Shown piece by piece: positions 37,378-45,617 of a stretch of 64,000 nt of DNA; the first letter of the stretch is position 1, and the number at the start of each line of letters is the position of its first letter. The notes under the pieces were generated by a model. That model did not search any database. It saw only the letters and a program-made list of their open reading frames with translations, and was not told the DNA's origin. Source of the DNA: Mobilicoccus caccae. GTDB lineage: Bacteria; Actinomycetota; Actinomycetes; Actinomycetales; Dermatophilaceae. The stretch covers positions 62,001 to 126,000 of the forward strand of contig NZ_BSUO01000001.1 in NCBI RefSeq assembly GCF_030161635.1. The letters run 5' to 3'. The position numbers and the translations under genes are program-made.

Positions 37378-38541
37378 TCAGCCTCGGGACAGTCGGCCGC
37401 GACGGGTGGGGGTCGCGCAGACGTCGTGACGCACCCGGACGACGTCGGGTCGGAGGGCCGCGGCGGTGTCGACGTCACCGAGGGAGGCGAGTTCCTCCAC
37501 GAGGACCCGGGTGGGGGCGAGGAGGAACAGGGAACCGTCCTCGGCGCCGGCCTCGATCGCGCGCGCCGGCGCCCAGTCCGAGTGGTGCGCCTCGGTCGTC
37601 GTGTGCGTGAACGTCGCCGCGATCGCCGGGTCGCGCACGGGCAGGAGGAGGAAGCGGACGTCGAAGCGCTTGGGGTAGCCGATCGGCGTCTCCCAGTCGT
37701 CCCAGGGGATGAGTTCGGTCGGGTCGAGTCGTGCGCCGGTCTCCTCCTCGACCTCGCGCAGCGCCGTGGCGAGGACCGTGCGTGCCGCGACCGAGCCCCC
37801 ACCGAGGCGGTCGTGCGCCGTCCGCGCCCAGGCGCGTTCGTGCTCGGCGACGAGGGCGTCGGGGAGCTCGAGGCTCGCTCCCAGCGCGGTGTCGCCGGGG
37901 TCGACGCGCCCGCCCGGAAAGACGACGGCGTCGGGGACGAAGTCCATCGTGCCGACCCGGTGTTGGACGAAGACCTCGAGCCCGTCCGGTCCGTCGCGCG
38001 CCGGCAGCACGCTGACGGCCGGGGTCGGTGTCGGGGTGTCGAGGATCGTCCGCCGCATCGCCACGCGCGGGCCGCCGTCGTCGAGTCGGGCGGCCCGCTC
38101 GGCGTCACGGATCGCGGCGAGGGAGGCCGGCAGCGGGTCGGGCAGCACCTCGAACCCCTGCCGCGCGTACCAGGGGGCGTTCCACGGCACGTCCGCGAAG
38201 GTCGTCAGGGTGAGGGAGTCGCCGCCGGCGTCCGCGACGACGCCGTACGCCGCGCACAGCAGCCGCGTCCCCAAGCCGCGTCGCTGGGCGTCGGGGCGGA
38301 CACAGATCGCGTCGAGGTGATGTCCGTCGTCGAGGTCGACGACGTGCGCGAATCCCAGGGCGGGCTGCCCGACGACGAGCAGGGTGCCGCGCCGCGCACG
38401 CTCCTGCCCGCTCGGCGGTGTGCCCCACCCCGAGACGTCCATGACCTCGGCGAACCGTCGATCGGCCTGCGCCTCTAGCGACTGCACGAGCGGCAGGTCC
38501 TCGGGCTCGGCGTACCGCACCGCCGTCACGCTCAGGGCCAT
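37378..38541 (-). CDS. GNAT acetyltransferase-NUDIX hydrolase fusion protein
   Basis: 387 aa. Residues 1-155 are a GNAT domain with HHLDAICVRPDAQRRGLGTRLL as acetyl-CoA loop and PWYARQGFEVLPD near its end. Residues 165-387 are a NUDIX domain of the NUDT19-like type. In it the box is split: GGRVDPGDT, then an insertion of about 40 residues, then ATALREVEEETGARL with the metal-binding Glu residues. Such NUDIX proteins hydrolyse CoA or nucleotide derivatives. Both halves are in one uninterrupted frame. The link between acetylation and hydrolysis is not known. Confidence 0.8.
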   Translation of the reverse strand: MALSVTAVRYAEPEDLPLVQSLEAQADRRFAEVMDVSGWGTPPSGQERARRGTLLVVGQPALGFAHVVDLDDGHHLDAICVRPDAQRRGLGTRLLCAAYGVVADAGGDSLTLTTFADVPWNAPWYARQGFEVLPDPLPASLAAIRDAERAARLDDGGPRVAMRRTILDTPTPTPAVSVLPARDGPDGLEVFVQHRVGTMDFVPDAVVFPGGRVDPGDTALGASLELPDALVAEHERAWARTAHDRLGGGSVAARTVLATALREVEEETGARLDPTELIPWDDWETPIGYPKRFDVRFLLLPVRDPAIAATFTHTTTEAHHSDWAPARAIEAGAEDGSLFLLAPTRVLVEELASLGDVDTAAALRPDVVRVRHDVCATPTRRGRLSRG

Positions 38542-38639
38542 CGGTCTCTCCTGTGTCCAGCCGCTGCCGGGCGACCGTGCACGAGGCTACCCGGCCCGAG
38601 ACGCAGCGGTTCGGCGTTCTCCGAGCTACTAGTTCTATT

Positions 38640-38853
38640 GACCTCAGGATCGGTGCCTGGCCAGGCTCGGTCTAGGTGGTCGGGGTAGTCGCTCTTTTCC
38701 GGCTGTCCATCCTGGTGGTGTGACTCTCGACCGGCTTGCGCTGCTCCGGCCACCGACATGGTCGGGAGAGGCTGAAGAAGGGATTGCTCTGCTGGTAGTA
38801 GCGGTGCCCTCCGGACCGACACAACCGATGTCGAGGATGTCAGGAGGCAGCTG
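38640..38853 (+). ncRNA. IS110 left-end region, likely bridge RNA
   Basis: IS110-group elements encode a structured bridge (seek) RNA in the noncoding stretch between the left end and the recombinase start, pairing with target and donor DNA. This 214-bp noncoding stretch has the right place and length. It has several self-complementary blocks, for example GTGCCTGGCCAGGC and the segments around GGTAGTAGCGGTGCCC. The exact RNA ends and the guide loops cannot be fixed here. Confidence 0.45.
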
Positions 38854-40045
38854 ATGAACGAGCAGGCACCGGGTCCGGTCGTGATCGGGATGGACCCGCA
38901 CAAGCGCACCGTCACGATCGAGGTGATGACTCCCAAGGAGCAGATCCTCGGACACGGACAGTTCACCACCGACGAGGACGGCTTCGCCGCGATGCTGGAG
39001 TACGTCAGGCGTTGGCCCCAACGGAGGTGGGCGGTCGAGGGCTGTGAGGGCATCGGTCGACATGTCGTGGCCAGGTTGTTGCCGCTGGGCGAGCAGGTCG
39101 TGGACGTGCCGGCCAAGCTGTCCGCCCGGATGCGGATCTTCGCCACCGGCCAGGGCCGCAAGACCGATGACACCGACGCCCACTCCATCGCCCTGGTCGG
39201 GGCCCGGATCGCGGGGCTGCAGTCGGTGGCCCACGACGAACAGCTGGAAGTCCTGCGGCTGCTGGTCGACCGGCGCCGCCGGATCGGGGAGGAACACGTC
39301 CGCAAGGTCTGCCAGCTGCACGCCTTGCTGCTTGCGATCGTCCCTGGTGGGGCCAAGAAAGACCTGTCCGCCGCCCAGGCCCGCACGATCCTGACCGGCG
39401 TGCGACCCAAGGACGCCCTGGGCAAGACCCGCAAACGGGTCGCCCTGGAACTGGTGGTCGACCTGGAACGGATCCACACCCGCAAGAAGAGCGCGGACAA
39501 GGAACTCATCGAGCTCCTCAAGAGCACCGGAACCGCCCTGCTCAGGTTGCACGGCATCGGGCCCACCGGCGCCGCCCGGCTGCTGGTCGAGATCGGTGAC
39601 ATCACCCGGTTCCCCAGCAAAGGCCACTTCGCGTCCTGGAACGGTACCGCCCCGATCGACGCCTCCTCCGGTGACAACACCCGCCACCGCCTTTCCCGCG
39701 GCGGGAACCGACAGATCAACCACGTGCTGCACATCATGGCCATCGTCCAGCTGCGCACCCCCACAACCCAAGGACGGGCCTACTACGACCGGAAAATCGC
39801 CGCCGGCAAACGCCCCAGCGAAGCAATGCGCTGTCTGAAACGACGCCTATCCGACATCCTCTACCGCACCATGCTCAACGACGTCCTCACCACACAAAGG
39901 ACGGGCCCAGGAGGACACCGGGGCGCGTCACTGTCATCCAGCGCGGCCGGCTCACAGCCCCACACCGACACTTCGGATCAATCACTTCCCGGACCCGTCA
40001 CCACCCAGAATACGACCCCCTCAAGACCCCCGCTTGACACAGAAG
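38640..40045 (+). mobile_element. IS110-family insertion sequence (ends approximate)
   Basis: The element comprises the noncoding left region and a full DEDD transposase gene. IS110 elements lack terminal inverted repeats and often target duplication, so boundaries are estimated from where recognisable IS coding sequence ends (around CTTGACACAGAAGG, 40033-40046) and where the NUDIX promoter region ends. It lies between the GNAT-NUDIX gene and the 3' end of the corrinoid ABC operon. Confidence 0.7.
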
Positions 40046-40236
40046 GGTGCCGGTATCGGCTCGACGGAGCCCCGGCCGAACGCGAAGGAGCCACCGAGCC
40101 CGACATCGCCGGCGTCCGGCGAACGCAGCGTGTCGTCCTCACTGGATGGGGGTCGCTTCACCAGCTCACCCGCGGTGGGCGGAAGCGGACGTGGGGGCCG
40201 TCGGCGCTCTGGTCGACGAGGGCGTGGATGCCGTAG
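38854..40236 (+). CDS. IS110-family transposase (DEDD recombinase)
   Basis: 460 codons. The N-terminal RuvC-like domain has Asp in VVIGMDPHKRT, Glu in AVEGCEGIGR, and two Asp in KTDDTDAHSIALVG, the DEDD set. The C-terminal Tnp_IS110 domain has LHGIGPTGAARLLVEIGD and FASWNGTAPIDASSGDNTRHRLSRGGNRQINH, with the catalytic Ser in the SRGGNR region. About 70 C-terminal residues after LDTEG look foreign: the frame runs past the probable IS end, over the stop of the minus-strand ATPase gene. It appears intact and could be active. ATG 38854 follows AGGAGG. Confidence 0.88.
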   Translation: MNEQAPGPVVIGMDPHKRTVTIEVMTPKEQILGHGQFTTDEDGFAAMLEYVRRWPQRRWAVEGCEGIGRHVVARLLPLGEQVVDVPAKLSARMRIFATGQGRKTDDTDAHSIALVGARIAGLQSVAHDEQLEVLRLLVDRRRRIGEEHVRKVCQLHALLLAIVPGGAKKDLSAAQARTILTGVRPKDALGKTRKRVALELVVDLERIHTRKKSADKELIELLKSTGTALLRLHGIGPTGAARLLVEIGDITRFPSKGHFASWNGTAPIDASSGDNTRHRLSRGGNRQINHVLHIMAIVQLRTPTTQGRAYYDRKIAAGKRPSEAMRCLKRRLSDILYRTMLNDVLTTQRTGPGGHRGASLSSSAAGSQPHTDTSDQSLPGPVTTQNTTPSRPPLDTEGCRYRLDGAPAEREGATEPDIAGVRRTQRVVLTGWGSLHQLTRGGRKRTWGPSALWSTRAWMP

Positions 40237-40928
40237 ACGGCGTCGATGATCTCGGTCGTCAGCACCTCGCTCGGCGTGCCCGCGGCCACGGGGCGGCCAC
40301 GGTTCAGCAGGAGGATCTCGTCGCAGAACGCGCCCGCGAGGGTGAGGTCGTGCAGGGCCACGACGACGGTGGCCGGGGTCGCCCGCGCTAGGGCGAGGAT
40401 GTGCAGTTGGGCGGCGATGTCGAGATGGTTCGTCGGCTCGTCCAGCAGGAGGATGCCGGCCTCCTGCGCGAAGGCGCGGGCCAGCTGCACCCGCTGCTGC
40501 TCCCCACCGGAGAGGGTGTGCCAGCGACGGGCGAGGAGGTCCTCGACCCCGGTGCGTGCCGCCGCGGCCCGGACGACGTCGGTGTCGGTGGCGTTGCGTC
40601 CCGACCACGGCGGTCGATGGGGGATGCGGCCGAGGTCGATCACATCGGCGACCGACAGGTCCTCCTCGGTCGCGCTGAACTGCTCGACGATCGCGACGCG
40701 TCGGGCGAGTTCGCGACGGTGCCAGGCTCGGAGGGGGCGGTCGTCGAGATGCACGTCCCCGGCGGTCGGCCGTAGGTGACCCGAGAGCATCCGCAGCAGC
40801 GTGCTCTTGCCGGACCCGTTGGGACCGAGTACGCCGAGCACCCCGCCGACGGGCGCGCGCAGGCTCACGTCGTCGACGATGCGCACCCCGCCGATCTCGC
40901 GGATGAGCCCCCTGGCCTCGAGGGTCAT
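40158..40928 (-). CDS. Corrinoid/iron-chelate ABC transporter ATP-binding protein (BtuD/FecE type)
   Basis: 256 aa. Walker A is LGPNGSGKST, the signature TLSGGEQQRVQLARAFAQ, Walker B ILLLDEPTNHLD, and the H-loop VALHDLTLA. The dispersed sequence is typical of BtuD/FhuC/FecE importers. It is the last gene of a four-gene minus-strand operon under a cobalamin riboswitch. Its ATG overlaps the permease stop (ATGA). Its own stop is overlapped by the reading frame that runs out of the IS110 transposase. The likely cargo is vitamin B12 or another corrinoid. Confidence 0.88.
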   Translation of the reverse strand: MTLEARGLIREIGGVRIVDDVSLRAPVGGVLGVLGPNGSGKSTLLRMLSGHLRPTAGDVHLDDRPLRAWHRRELARRVAIVEQFSATEEDLSVADVIDLGRIPHRPPWSGRNATDTDVVRAAAARTGVEDLLARRWHTLSGGEQQRVQLARAFAQEAGILLLDEPTNHLDIAAQLHILALARATPATVVVALHDLTLAGAFCDEILLLNRGRPVAAGTPSEVLTTEIIDAVYGIHALVDQSADGPHVRFRPPRVSW

Positions 40929-42022
40929 GAGCGCTTCCGCCGGATGAGCACGATGGTGAACACGGGCACGCCGACGATGGCCGTGACCACGCCGACGGGG
41001 ATCTCCTGCGGCGCCAGCAGCGTTCGGGCCAGGGTGTCGACCCAGACGAGGAACACGGCCCCGAGCAGGGCGACGGTCGGCAGTAGACGGCGGTGTCGCG
41101 GCCCGACGAGCATCCGGGCGATGTGGGGCAGGACGAGCCCGACGAAGCCGATCGCGCCGGAGGAGCTGACGACCACAGCGGTGAGCAGCGCGGTGGCGAT
41201 GAGGAGGACGGCCCGGGTCCGGGTCACCGAGATGCCGAGGCCGGCCGCGGCCCGCTCCCCGAACGCGAAGGCGTCGAGCGCGGAGGCCGACCCGAATGTC
41301 ACGCCGAGGACGAGGGCGAGGACGACGGCGGTCAGCGTGACATCGGTCCACGACGCCGTGCTCAGCGACCCCAGCAGCCAGAACAGCACGCCGCGGGTCG
41401 TCTCGGCGTCGGCGGCGACCATGACGACGAAGGAGGTGATCGCGGAGAACATCTGGGTGACGGCGATGCCCGCGAGGATGACCTTGTCGGTGGTTCCGCC
41501 CGCCGCCCACGCGAGCCCGAGCATGACGGCGAACGCGACGAGCGCCCCGACGAACGCGCCGCCGGACAACCCGATCGAGCCCATGCCGACTCCGAGGACG
41601 ATGACGGCCACCGCCCCCGTCGACGCCCCGGAGGAGACGCCGAGCAGGTAGGGCTCCGCCAACGGGTTGCGTAGCAGCGATTGCAACACCGCGCCGCACA
41701 CGGACAGACCCGCGCCGCACAACGCAGCGAGCAGCGTGCGCGGCAGCCGCAGGTCCCACACCATTGCGTCCTGCAGCCGCGAGACGCCGACGTCGGCGCC
41801 GAGACCGAGGTGCTGGGCGAGGACTCCCCACACCTGGGTCGTCGACAGCGGCGCGGGCCCGAACGTCACGGCGAGCAGGATCGACCCCGCGAGCGCGACC
41901 GACGCCACCAGGCAGACCCCGAGGGCGAGGAGGCGGCGACCCCACAGCGCCCCGACCAGTCCGGCGTCGCGCGCCGTCGCACTGCGGTCGGTGCTGCGGC
42001 GGGTCGGCGTGGTCGTCGTCAT
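40925..42022 (-). CDS. FecCD/BtuC-family ABC permease
   Basis: 365 aa, about ten membrane segments. RLPRTLLAALCGAGLSVCGAVLQSLLRNPLAEPYLLGVSSGA is the classic start of the BtuC/FecCD fold, and SSGAIGFVGLVLPHIARMLVGPRHRRLLP is the coupling region contacting the ATPase. It forms the channel of the importer, presumably as a homodimer because only one permease gene is present. It is linked by ATGA overlaps to genes on both sides. Confidence 0.9.
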   Translation of the reverse strand: MTTTTPTRRSTDRSATARDAGLVGALWGRRLLALGVCLVASVALAGSILLAVTFGPAPLSTTQVWGVLAQHLGLGADVGVSRLQDAMVWDLRLPRTLLAALCGAGLSVCGAVLQSLLRNPLAEPYLLGVSSGASTGAVAVIVLGVGMGSIGLSGGAFVGALVAFAVMLGLAWAAGGTTDKVILAGIAVTQMFSAITSFVVMVAADAETTRGVLFWLLGSLSTASWTDVTLTAVVLALVLGVTFGSASALDAFAFGERAAAGLGISVTRTRAVLLIATALLTAVVVSSSGAIGFVGLVLPHIARMLVGPRHRRLLPTVALLGAVFLVWVDTLARTLLAPQEIPVGVVTAIVGVPVFTIVLIRRKRS

Positions 42023-43083
42023 CCGCCCAGGCCGAGCTTCTTCAGCCCGGCTGCGACCTTCTCGACCCCGTCGACGGTGCGCAGGGAGGGGTTCAAGTCA
42101 CCACCGGAGACCGTGATGTACCGCTTGTTCCTCACCGCGTCCATCTGCCTGGTGACAGGGTTCTTCTCGAGGAAGGCGATCTTGGCCGCTGCGGTCTCGG
42201 CCGTCTGACTCTTGCGAGTGAGGTCGCCGAGGACGATGACGTCGGGATTCTTGGCGGCGAAGTCCTCCCACCCGACCTGCGGCCACTCCTGCGTGCTCTC
42301 GCTGTAGACGTTCGTCAGCTTCAGCGTCCGCGAGATGATGCCGGGCGCCCCGTAACCTCCCGCGACGTAGGGCTGCTCGGAGTTGGCGAACCAGTAGACG
42401 ACACTCGTGCCGTCCTTCGCAGGCGTCGCTGCGGCCGCGTCGAGCCGCGTGTTCAGGGAGGCGTTGACCCGTTCGGCCTCCCCCGGCACCGACAGCAGCC
42501 GGCCGAGCTCGGTCACCTCCTGGCTGATCGTGCTCATCTCCAAGGGAGTCGAGCGTGCGCCGTCGCCGTCGTCGTTGTTCGCTTTGACGCACTCCGAGGG
42601 CGACATGTAGGTCGGTACGCCCAGCTTGCCGAATGTGGCGCGGTCGGCCACCCCGCCTTCCGCGAGAGTGTTGTGGAAGGACGCCGTGACGAGGTCCGGC
42701 TCCTTCTGGAGGACGACCTCCAAGGAGGGATTGTTCTCGGCGAGGCGCTCGACCTCGGCATTCGCGTCGGCCAGCGCGGGCAGGACCGGGTCGGTCCACG
42801 TCGCCGTACCGACCATCCGGTCGGCGACGCCCAGCGAGAGCAGGATCTCCGTCGAACCCTGGTTGAGGGAGACGATGCGCTGCGGCGCCTGCGGCAGCGT
42901 CACCCTCGCACCGCAGTTCTCGATCGAGACCGAAGCGGCTCGCGTCGCATCGTCGGCGCCCGAGGGTGCTCCAGATCCCTGATCAGCCGCCGTCCCACCG
43001 CATCCCGCCAGGAGGGCTGCACCGGCGAGGGCGGGTGCGGCGAACTTCCGCGAGGTGTGGATCCGGCGTCGCACGGCGGTCAT
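42019..43083 (-). CDS. Corrinoid ABC transporter substrate-binding lipoprotein, copy 2
   Basis: 354 aa. A signal peptide with lipobox LLAGC (Cys about 28) is followed by a class III (BtuF/FepB-like) binding protein. Landmarks are PQRIVSLNQGSTEILLSLGVADRMVGTATW, NPSLEVVLQKEPDLVTASF and GYGAPGIISRTLKLTNVYSESTQEWPQVGWEDFAAKNPDVIVLGD. It is clearly paralogous to the next upstream gene over its full length. Its TGA overlaps the permease ATG, and its own ATG overlaps the other copy's stop. The pair may bind different corrinoids. Confidence 0.88.
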   Translation of the reverse strand: MTAVRRRIHTSRKFAAPALAGAALLAGCGGTAADQGSGAPSGADDATRAASVSIENCGARVTLPQAPQRIVSLNQGSTEILLSLGVADRMVGTATWTDPVLPALADANAEVERLAENNPSLEVVLQKEPDLVTASFHNTLAEGGVADRATFGKLGVPTYMSPSECVKANNDDGDGARSTPLEMSTISQEVTELGRLLSVPGEAERVNASLNTRLDAAAATPAKDGTSVVYWFANSEQPYVAGGYGAPGIISRTLKLTNVYSESTQEWPQVGWEDFAAKNPDVIVLGDLTRKSQTAETAAAKIAFLEKNPVTRQMDAVRNKRYITVSGGDLNPSLRTVDGVEKVAAGLKKLGLGG

Positions 43084-44120
43084 CGAGCGCCGACCTTCGC
43101 CAGACCCTGCGCGATCTCGGCCGTCGCTGCGGGGGTGCGAACGCCGAGGTGCATGTCCGAGCCCTGCAGGAGGATGTACCTCTTGTTCTTCACGGCCGTC
43201 ATCTCCTTCGTGACGGGATTGCTCTCGAGGAACGCGATCTTGACGGCGCCGGTCTCGGATGTCTGCCGCTTGCGGGTGAGGTCGCCGAGCACGAGGACGT
43301 CTGGGTCCTTCTGCGCGAAGGCCTCCCAGCTCACCTGCGGCCACTCGTCGCGGGACTCGGCGAAGACGTTGGTCAGGCCCAGTGCCCGGGCCGACACGGC
43401 AGGTGTTCCGTACCCGCCTGCGACGTAGGGCGATTCGCTGTTGGCGAACCAAAAGGCGACGGTCTTTCCGGCTCCCGGGTCGCCGGTCGAGGCCGCGGCC
43501 AGATCGGCGCGGATCCGCTCGTTGAGCTTCGCGCCGGCCTCGGGCACACCGACGATCCGGGACAGTTCGTCGATCTCCTGGTAGGCCGCGTCCATCGTCA
43601 GCGGAGTCTCGCGGCGCCCGTCACCGGTCCCGTCGGTGGCCTTCGCGCACTCGGCCGGCGCCATGTAGACGGGCAGGCCGAGCTGCCCCAGCGACTCGAT
43701 GGTGGAGGAGCCCTCACCGGGTAGGTCGGCCCGGAACGTCGCGGCGACGAAGTCGGGCTCGGTCGCGAGAAAAGCCTCGAGGGAGGGGTTGTTGTCGGCG
43801 ATCCGCGGGATGTCGGCATTCGCCGCCTCGAGCTCCGGGAGGATCGGGTCGAACCACGTCGAGGTCCCCACCACCCGATCACCGACGCCGAGGCTGAGCA
43901 GGGTCTCGGTGGTGTTCTGGTCGAGTGAGGCGATGCGCTGTGGCGGCTTCTGGACGACGAGTTCCCGCCCGCAGTTGTGCACGCGGACGGGGTAGCCGGC
44001 GGATGACGCCGAGACCGCCGGTGCGCTGGGGGTCGAGTTGCCGGGCTCGGCCGCGGAGCAGGCGGACAGGCTCGCGGCGACGGCGAGGGTGATGAGAAGG
44101 GACTGCCGGTGACGGAGCAC
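43080..44120 (-). CDS. Corrinoid ABC transporter substrate-binding lipoprotein, copy 1
   Basis: 346 aa, first gene after the riboswitch. The lipobox is SLSAC (Cys about 19). The body matches its neighbour block by block: PQRIASLDQNTTETLLSLGVGDRVVGTSTW, NPSLEAFLATEPDFVAATF, GYGTPAVSARALGLTNVFAESRDEWPQVSWEAFAQKDPDVLVLGD. GTG 44120 is chosen as it opens the signal peptide; a longer frame upstream would enter riboswitch sequence. Tandem duplication then divergence is the simplest history. Confidence 0.88.
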   Translation of the reverse strand: MLRHRQSLLITLAVAASLSACSAAEPGNSTPSAPAVSASSAGYPVRVHNCGRELVVQKPPQRIASLDQNTTETLLSLGVGDRVVGTSTWFDPILPELEAANADIPRIADNNPSLEAFLATEPDFVAATFRADLPGEGSSTIESLGQLGLPVYMAPAECAKATDGTGDGRRETPLTMDAAYQEIDELSRIVGVPEAGAKLNERIRADLAAASTGDPGAGKTVAFWFANSESPYVAGGYGTPAVSARALGLTNVFAESRDEWPQVSWEAFAQKDPDVLVLGDLTRKRQTSETGAVKIAFLESNPVTKEMTAVKNKRYILLQGSDMHLGVRTPAATAEIAQGLAKVGAR

Positions 44121-44195
44121 GAAACACCTCGGGGGATCCGCAGCCCTGGAACGCGAGGTCCGCACGTCGATCCGGCCCGCGGGGTCCGCGGGAGA

Positions 44196-44352
44196 TCACC
44201 AGCAGGTCTTCGGACTCGGCATCATCCGGGTCGGGGCGCCTTCCCGGATCGCTCCAGTGGCGTCGTGCCCCGCCCGTCCGCCTCACCGCTGCGCGTCAGT
44301 CCCGGACTCACACCGGGTTCCCTGGCCCTCTCGAGGGCGACTGGCAAGGCAA
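44196..44352 (-). ncRNA. Cobalamin riboswitch
   Basis: Read on the minus strand: GCCAGTCGCCCTC, then GGGAACCCGGTGTGAGTCC, GGGACTGACGCGCAGCGGTGA, GCCACTGG, GGGAAGGCGCC, and finally the B12-box-like GCCGAGTCCGAAGACCTGC. This is the conserved order of an adenosylcobalamin riboswitch. Just downstream (44176-44192) CCCGCGG/CCGCGGG forms a hairpin that could be the expression platform. It should lower expression of the importer when cobalamin is plentiful. Confidence 0.88.
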
Positions 44353-44393
44353 ACCTAACACGGGCTCTCGGCGTGGGATTCCACCGCAGACGG

Positions 44394-44451
44394 CATCGCA
44401 GAATGCATCGAACTGGTCGTCATCACGACCATCCGGCTGCATTCTGCGATG
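44394..44451 (-). terminator. Hairpin after the class II amidotransferase gene
   Basis: CATCGCAGAATGCA and TGCATTCTGCGATG form a perfect 14-bp stem, with an inner GGTCGT/ACGACC stem. It begins 5 bp after the amidotransferase stop (44457) and precedes the riboswitch, insulating the two minus-strand units. It is less G+C-rich than the surroundings. Confidence 0.55.
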
Positions 44452-44456
44452 CAGTC

Positions 44457-45338
44457 CTACTCGGGGTCGTGGATCGCGCCGGATCTGGAGAGGCGCTGGG
44501 AGGCGGCGACGGCCGGGGCGAGGTCGGCGAGGGTGAGCAGGTGGCGCGGCGGATGGGCGAGGACGAGGCGTTCCTCGATGTCCAGGGCGCCGGTCACGTG
44601 CACGAGCACGCCCGACGGCAGCAGGCGCCACCCGTCGTCGCCGTCCATGGGTTCGCTGGCGACGACGATCGAGGGGATCTGCGCCAGGTCGGCCGAGTGC
44701 ACCGCGGTGCCGGCGGCGCTGCGGTGGTGCAGGGGACCATCCGCGTCGCGCCGGTCGAGCAGCCACAGCTCGTGGGTGTCGGGGTAGCGCAGCGCCCAGA
44801 GGTCGGTCGGTGTCGACAGCAGGATGTTGAGGGCGAACACCGGAAGGCGGTCGGCGATCCACGCCGTGGCGGAGGTGATCCCGGCGCCGACGTCACCTCC
44901 GGCGCGGGCGATCTCGGCGGTGACGAGCGCGAAGACGCGTTCGGAGTCGGTTTCGCCGCGCACCCGGCGCAGGTCTGCGCCGAGGTGTCGCTCCAGGTCG
45001 GGCAGCCCCTCGATCACGCCGTTGTGCGCGAAGATCCGCCCGTCGAGGGTGAACGGTTGCGTGTTCTCCTCGCTGATCCCGCCGGTGGTCGCGCGGCGCA
45101 CGTGGGCGACGAACGTCGTGCTCTCACGGCGACGCGCCTCCCGGGCGAAGGCGGCGTCCTCGTACGCGGCGAGCGGTTGCCGCTCCACCACCGGCGACCC
45201 GTCCGCGTCGAAGGTGCCGAGTCCGGTGCCGTCGGGGTTGGCGTGGGACTGCCGGCGCAGACTGTCCGGCGCGTGCAGCAACCAGACCGTGGCACTGGCC
45301 CGATGACTCCCCGCGCTCAGACCGAACAGTCGACACAT
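44457..45338 (-). CDS. Class II glutamine amidotransferase domain protein
   Basis: 293 aa. The mature N-terminal nucleophile is Cys2 (MCRLFGLSAG), exposed by Met removal as in Ntn-type amidotransferases. HANPDGTGLGTFD, THVRRATTGG-like FVAHVRRATTGGISEENTQPF and FAHNGVIEGL are glutamine-binding elements. No synthetase domain is attached, so it resembles YafJ-like stand-alone proteins; EgtC-type hydrolase activity is an alternative. GAGGAGG precedes ATG 45338, and the 79 codons of open frame upstream have no homology. Confidence 0.85.
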   Translation of the reverse strand: MCRLFGLSAGSHRASATVWLLHAPDSLRRQSHANPDGTGLGTFDADGSPVVERQPLAAYEDAAFAREARRRESTTFVAHVRRATTGGISEENTQPFTLDGRIFAHNGVIEGLPDLERHLGADLRRVRGETDSERVFALVTAEIARAGGDVGAGITSATAWIADRLPVFALNILLSTPTDLWALRYPDTHELWLLDRRDADGPLHHRSAAGTAVHSADLAQIPSIVVASEPMDGDDGWRLLPSGVLVHVTGALDIEERLVLAHPPRHLLTLADLAPAVAASQRLSRSGAIHDPE

Positions 45339-45617
45339 GCGCGCCTCCTCGGCTCGGGGTCCATCCGCGGGGTGGATGGTCGAGTCTCGTCGACGCAGAC
45401 TGCATCCGCCGATCCAGTGCGCCTCCCTCTGGTCGAGGGACGCCACCCCCAGGCCGGACGACGCCTCGCCCCGGGGTCTCCGACCGCCGCCGCCGGGGAT
45501 GCCCGACGTCGACCCGCGCCGGCGGATTCGCGCTCGTCGCAGGGTGCTCGGGCAGAACTCGACCGGAAGGCGCACGCTTGACCTCTACCGCTCCGGTACG
45601 GGGGCAGGAGGCATCCC

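Noticed and set aside
38640..40045. Search for terminal inverted repeats around the IS110 transposase
   Set aside because: None seen, which is normal for IS110; therefore boundaries are approximate and no target duplication is claimed.
40158..41945. 595-codon minus-strand frame joining permease antisense-like sequence to the ATPase
   Set aside because: Only its last 256 codons are the ATPase; the rest is the permease gene read in another frame.
44109..45581. 490-codon plus-strand frame over the riboswitch and amidotransferase
   Set aside because: Antisense shadow of the amidotransferase gene and of the riboswitch; low-complexity translation.
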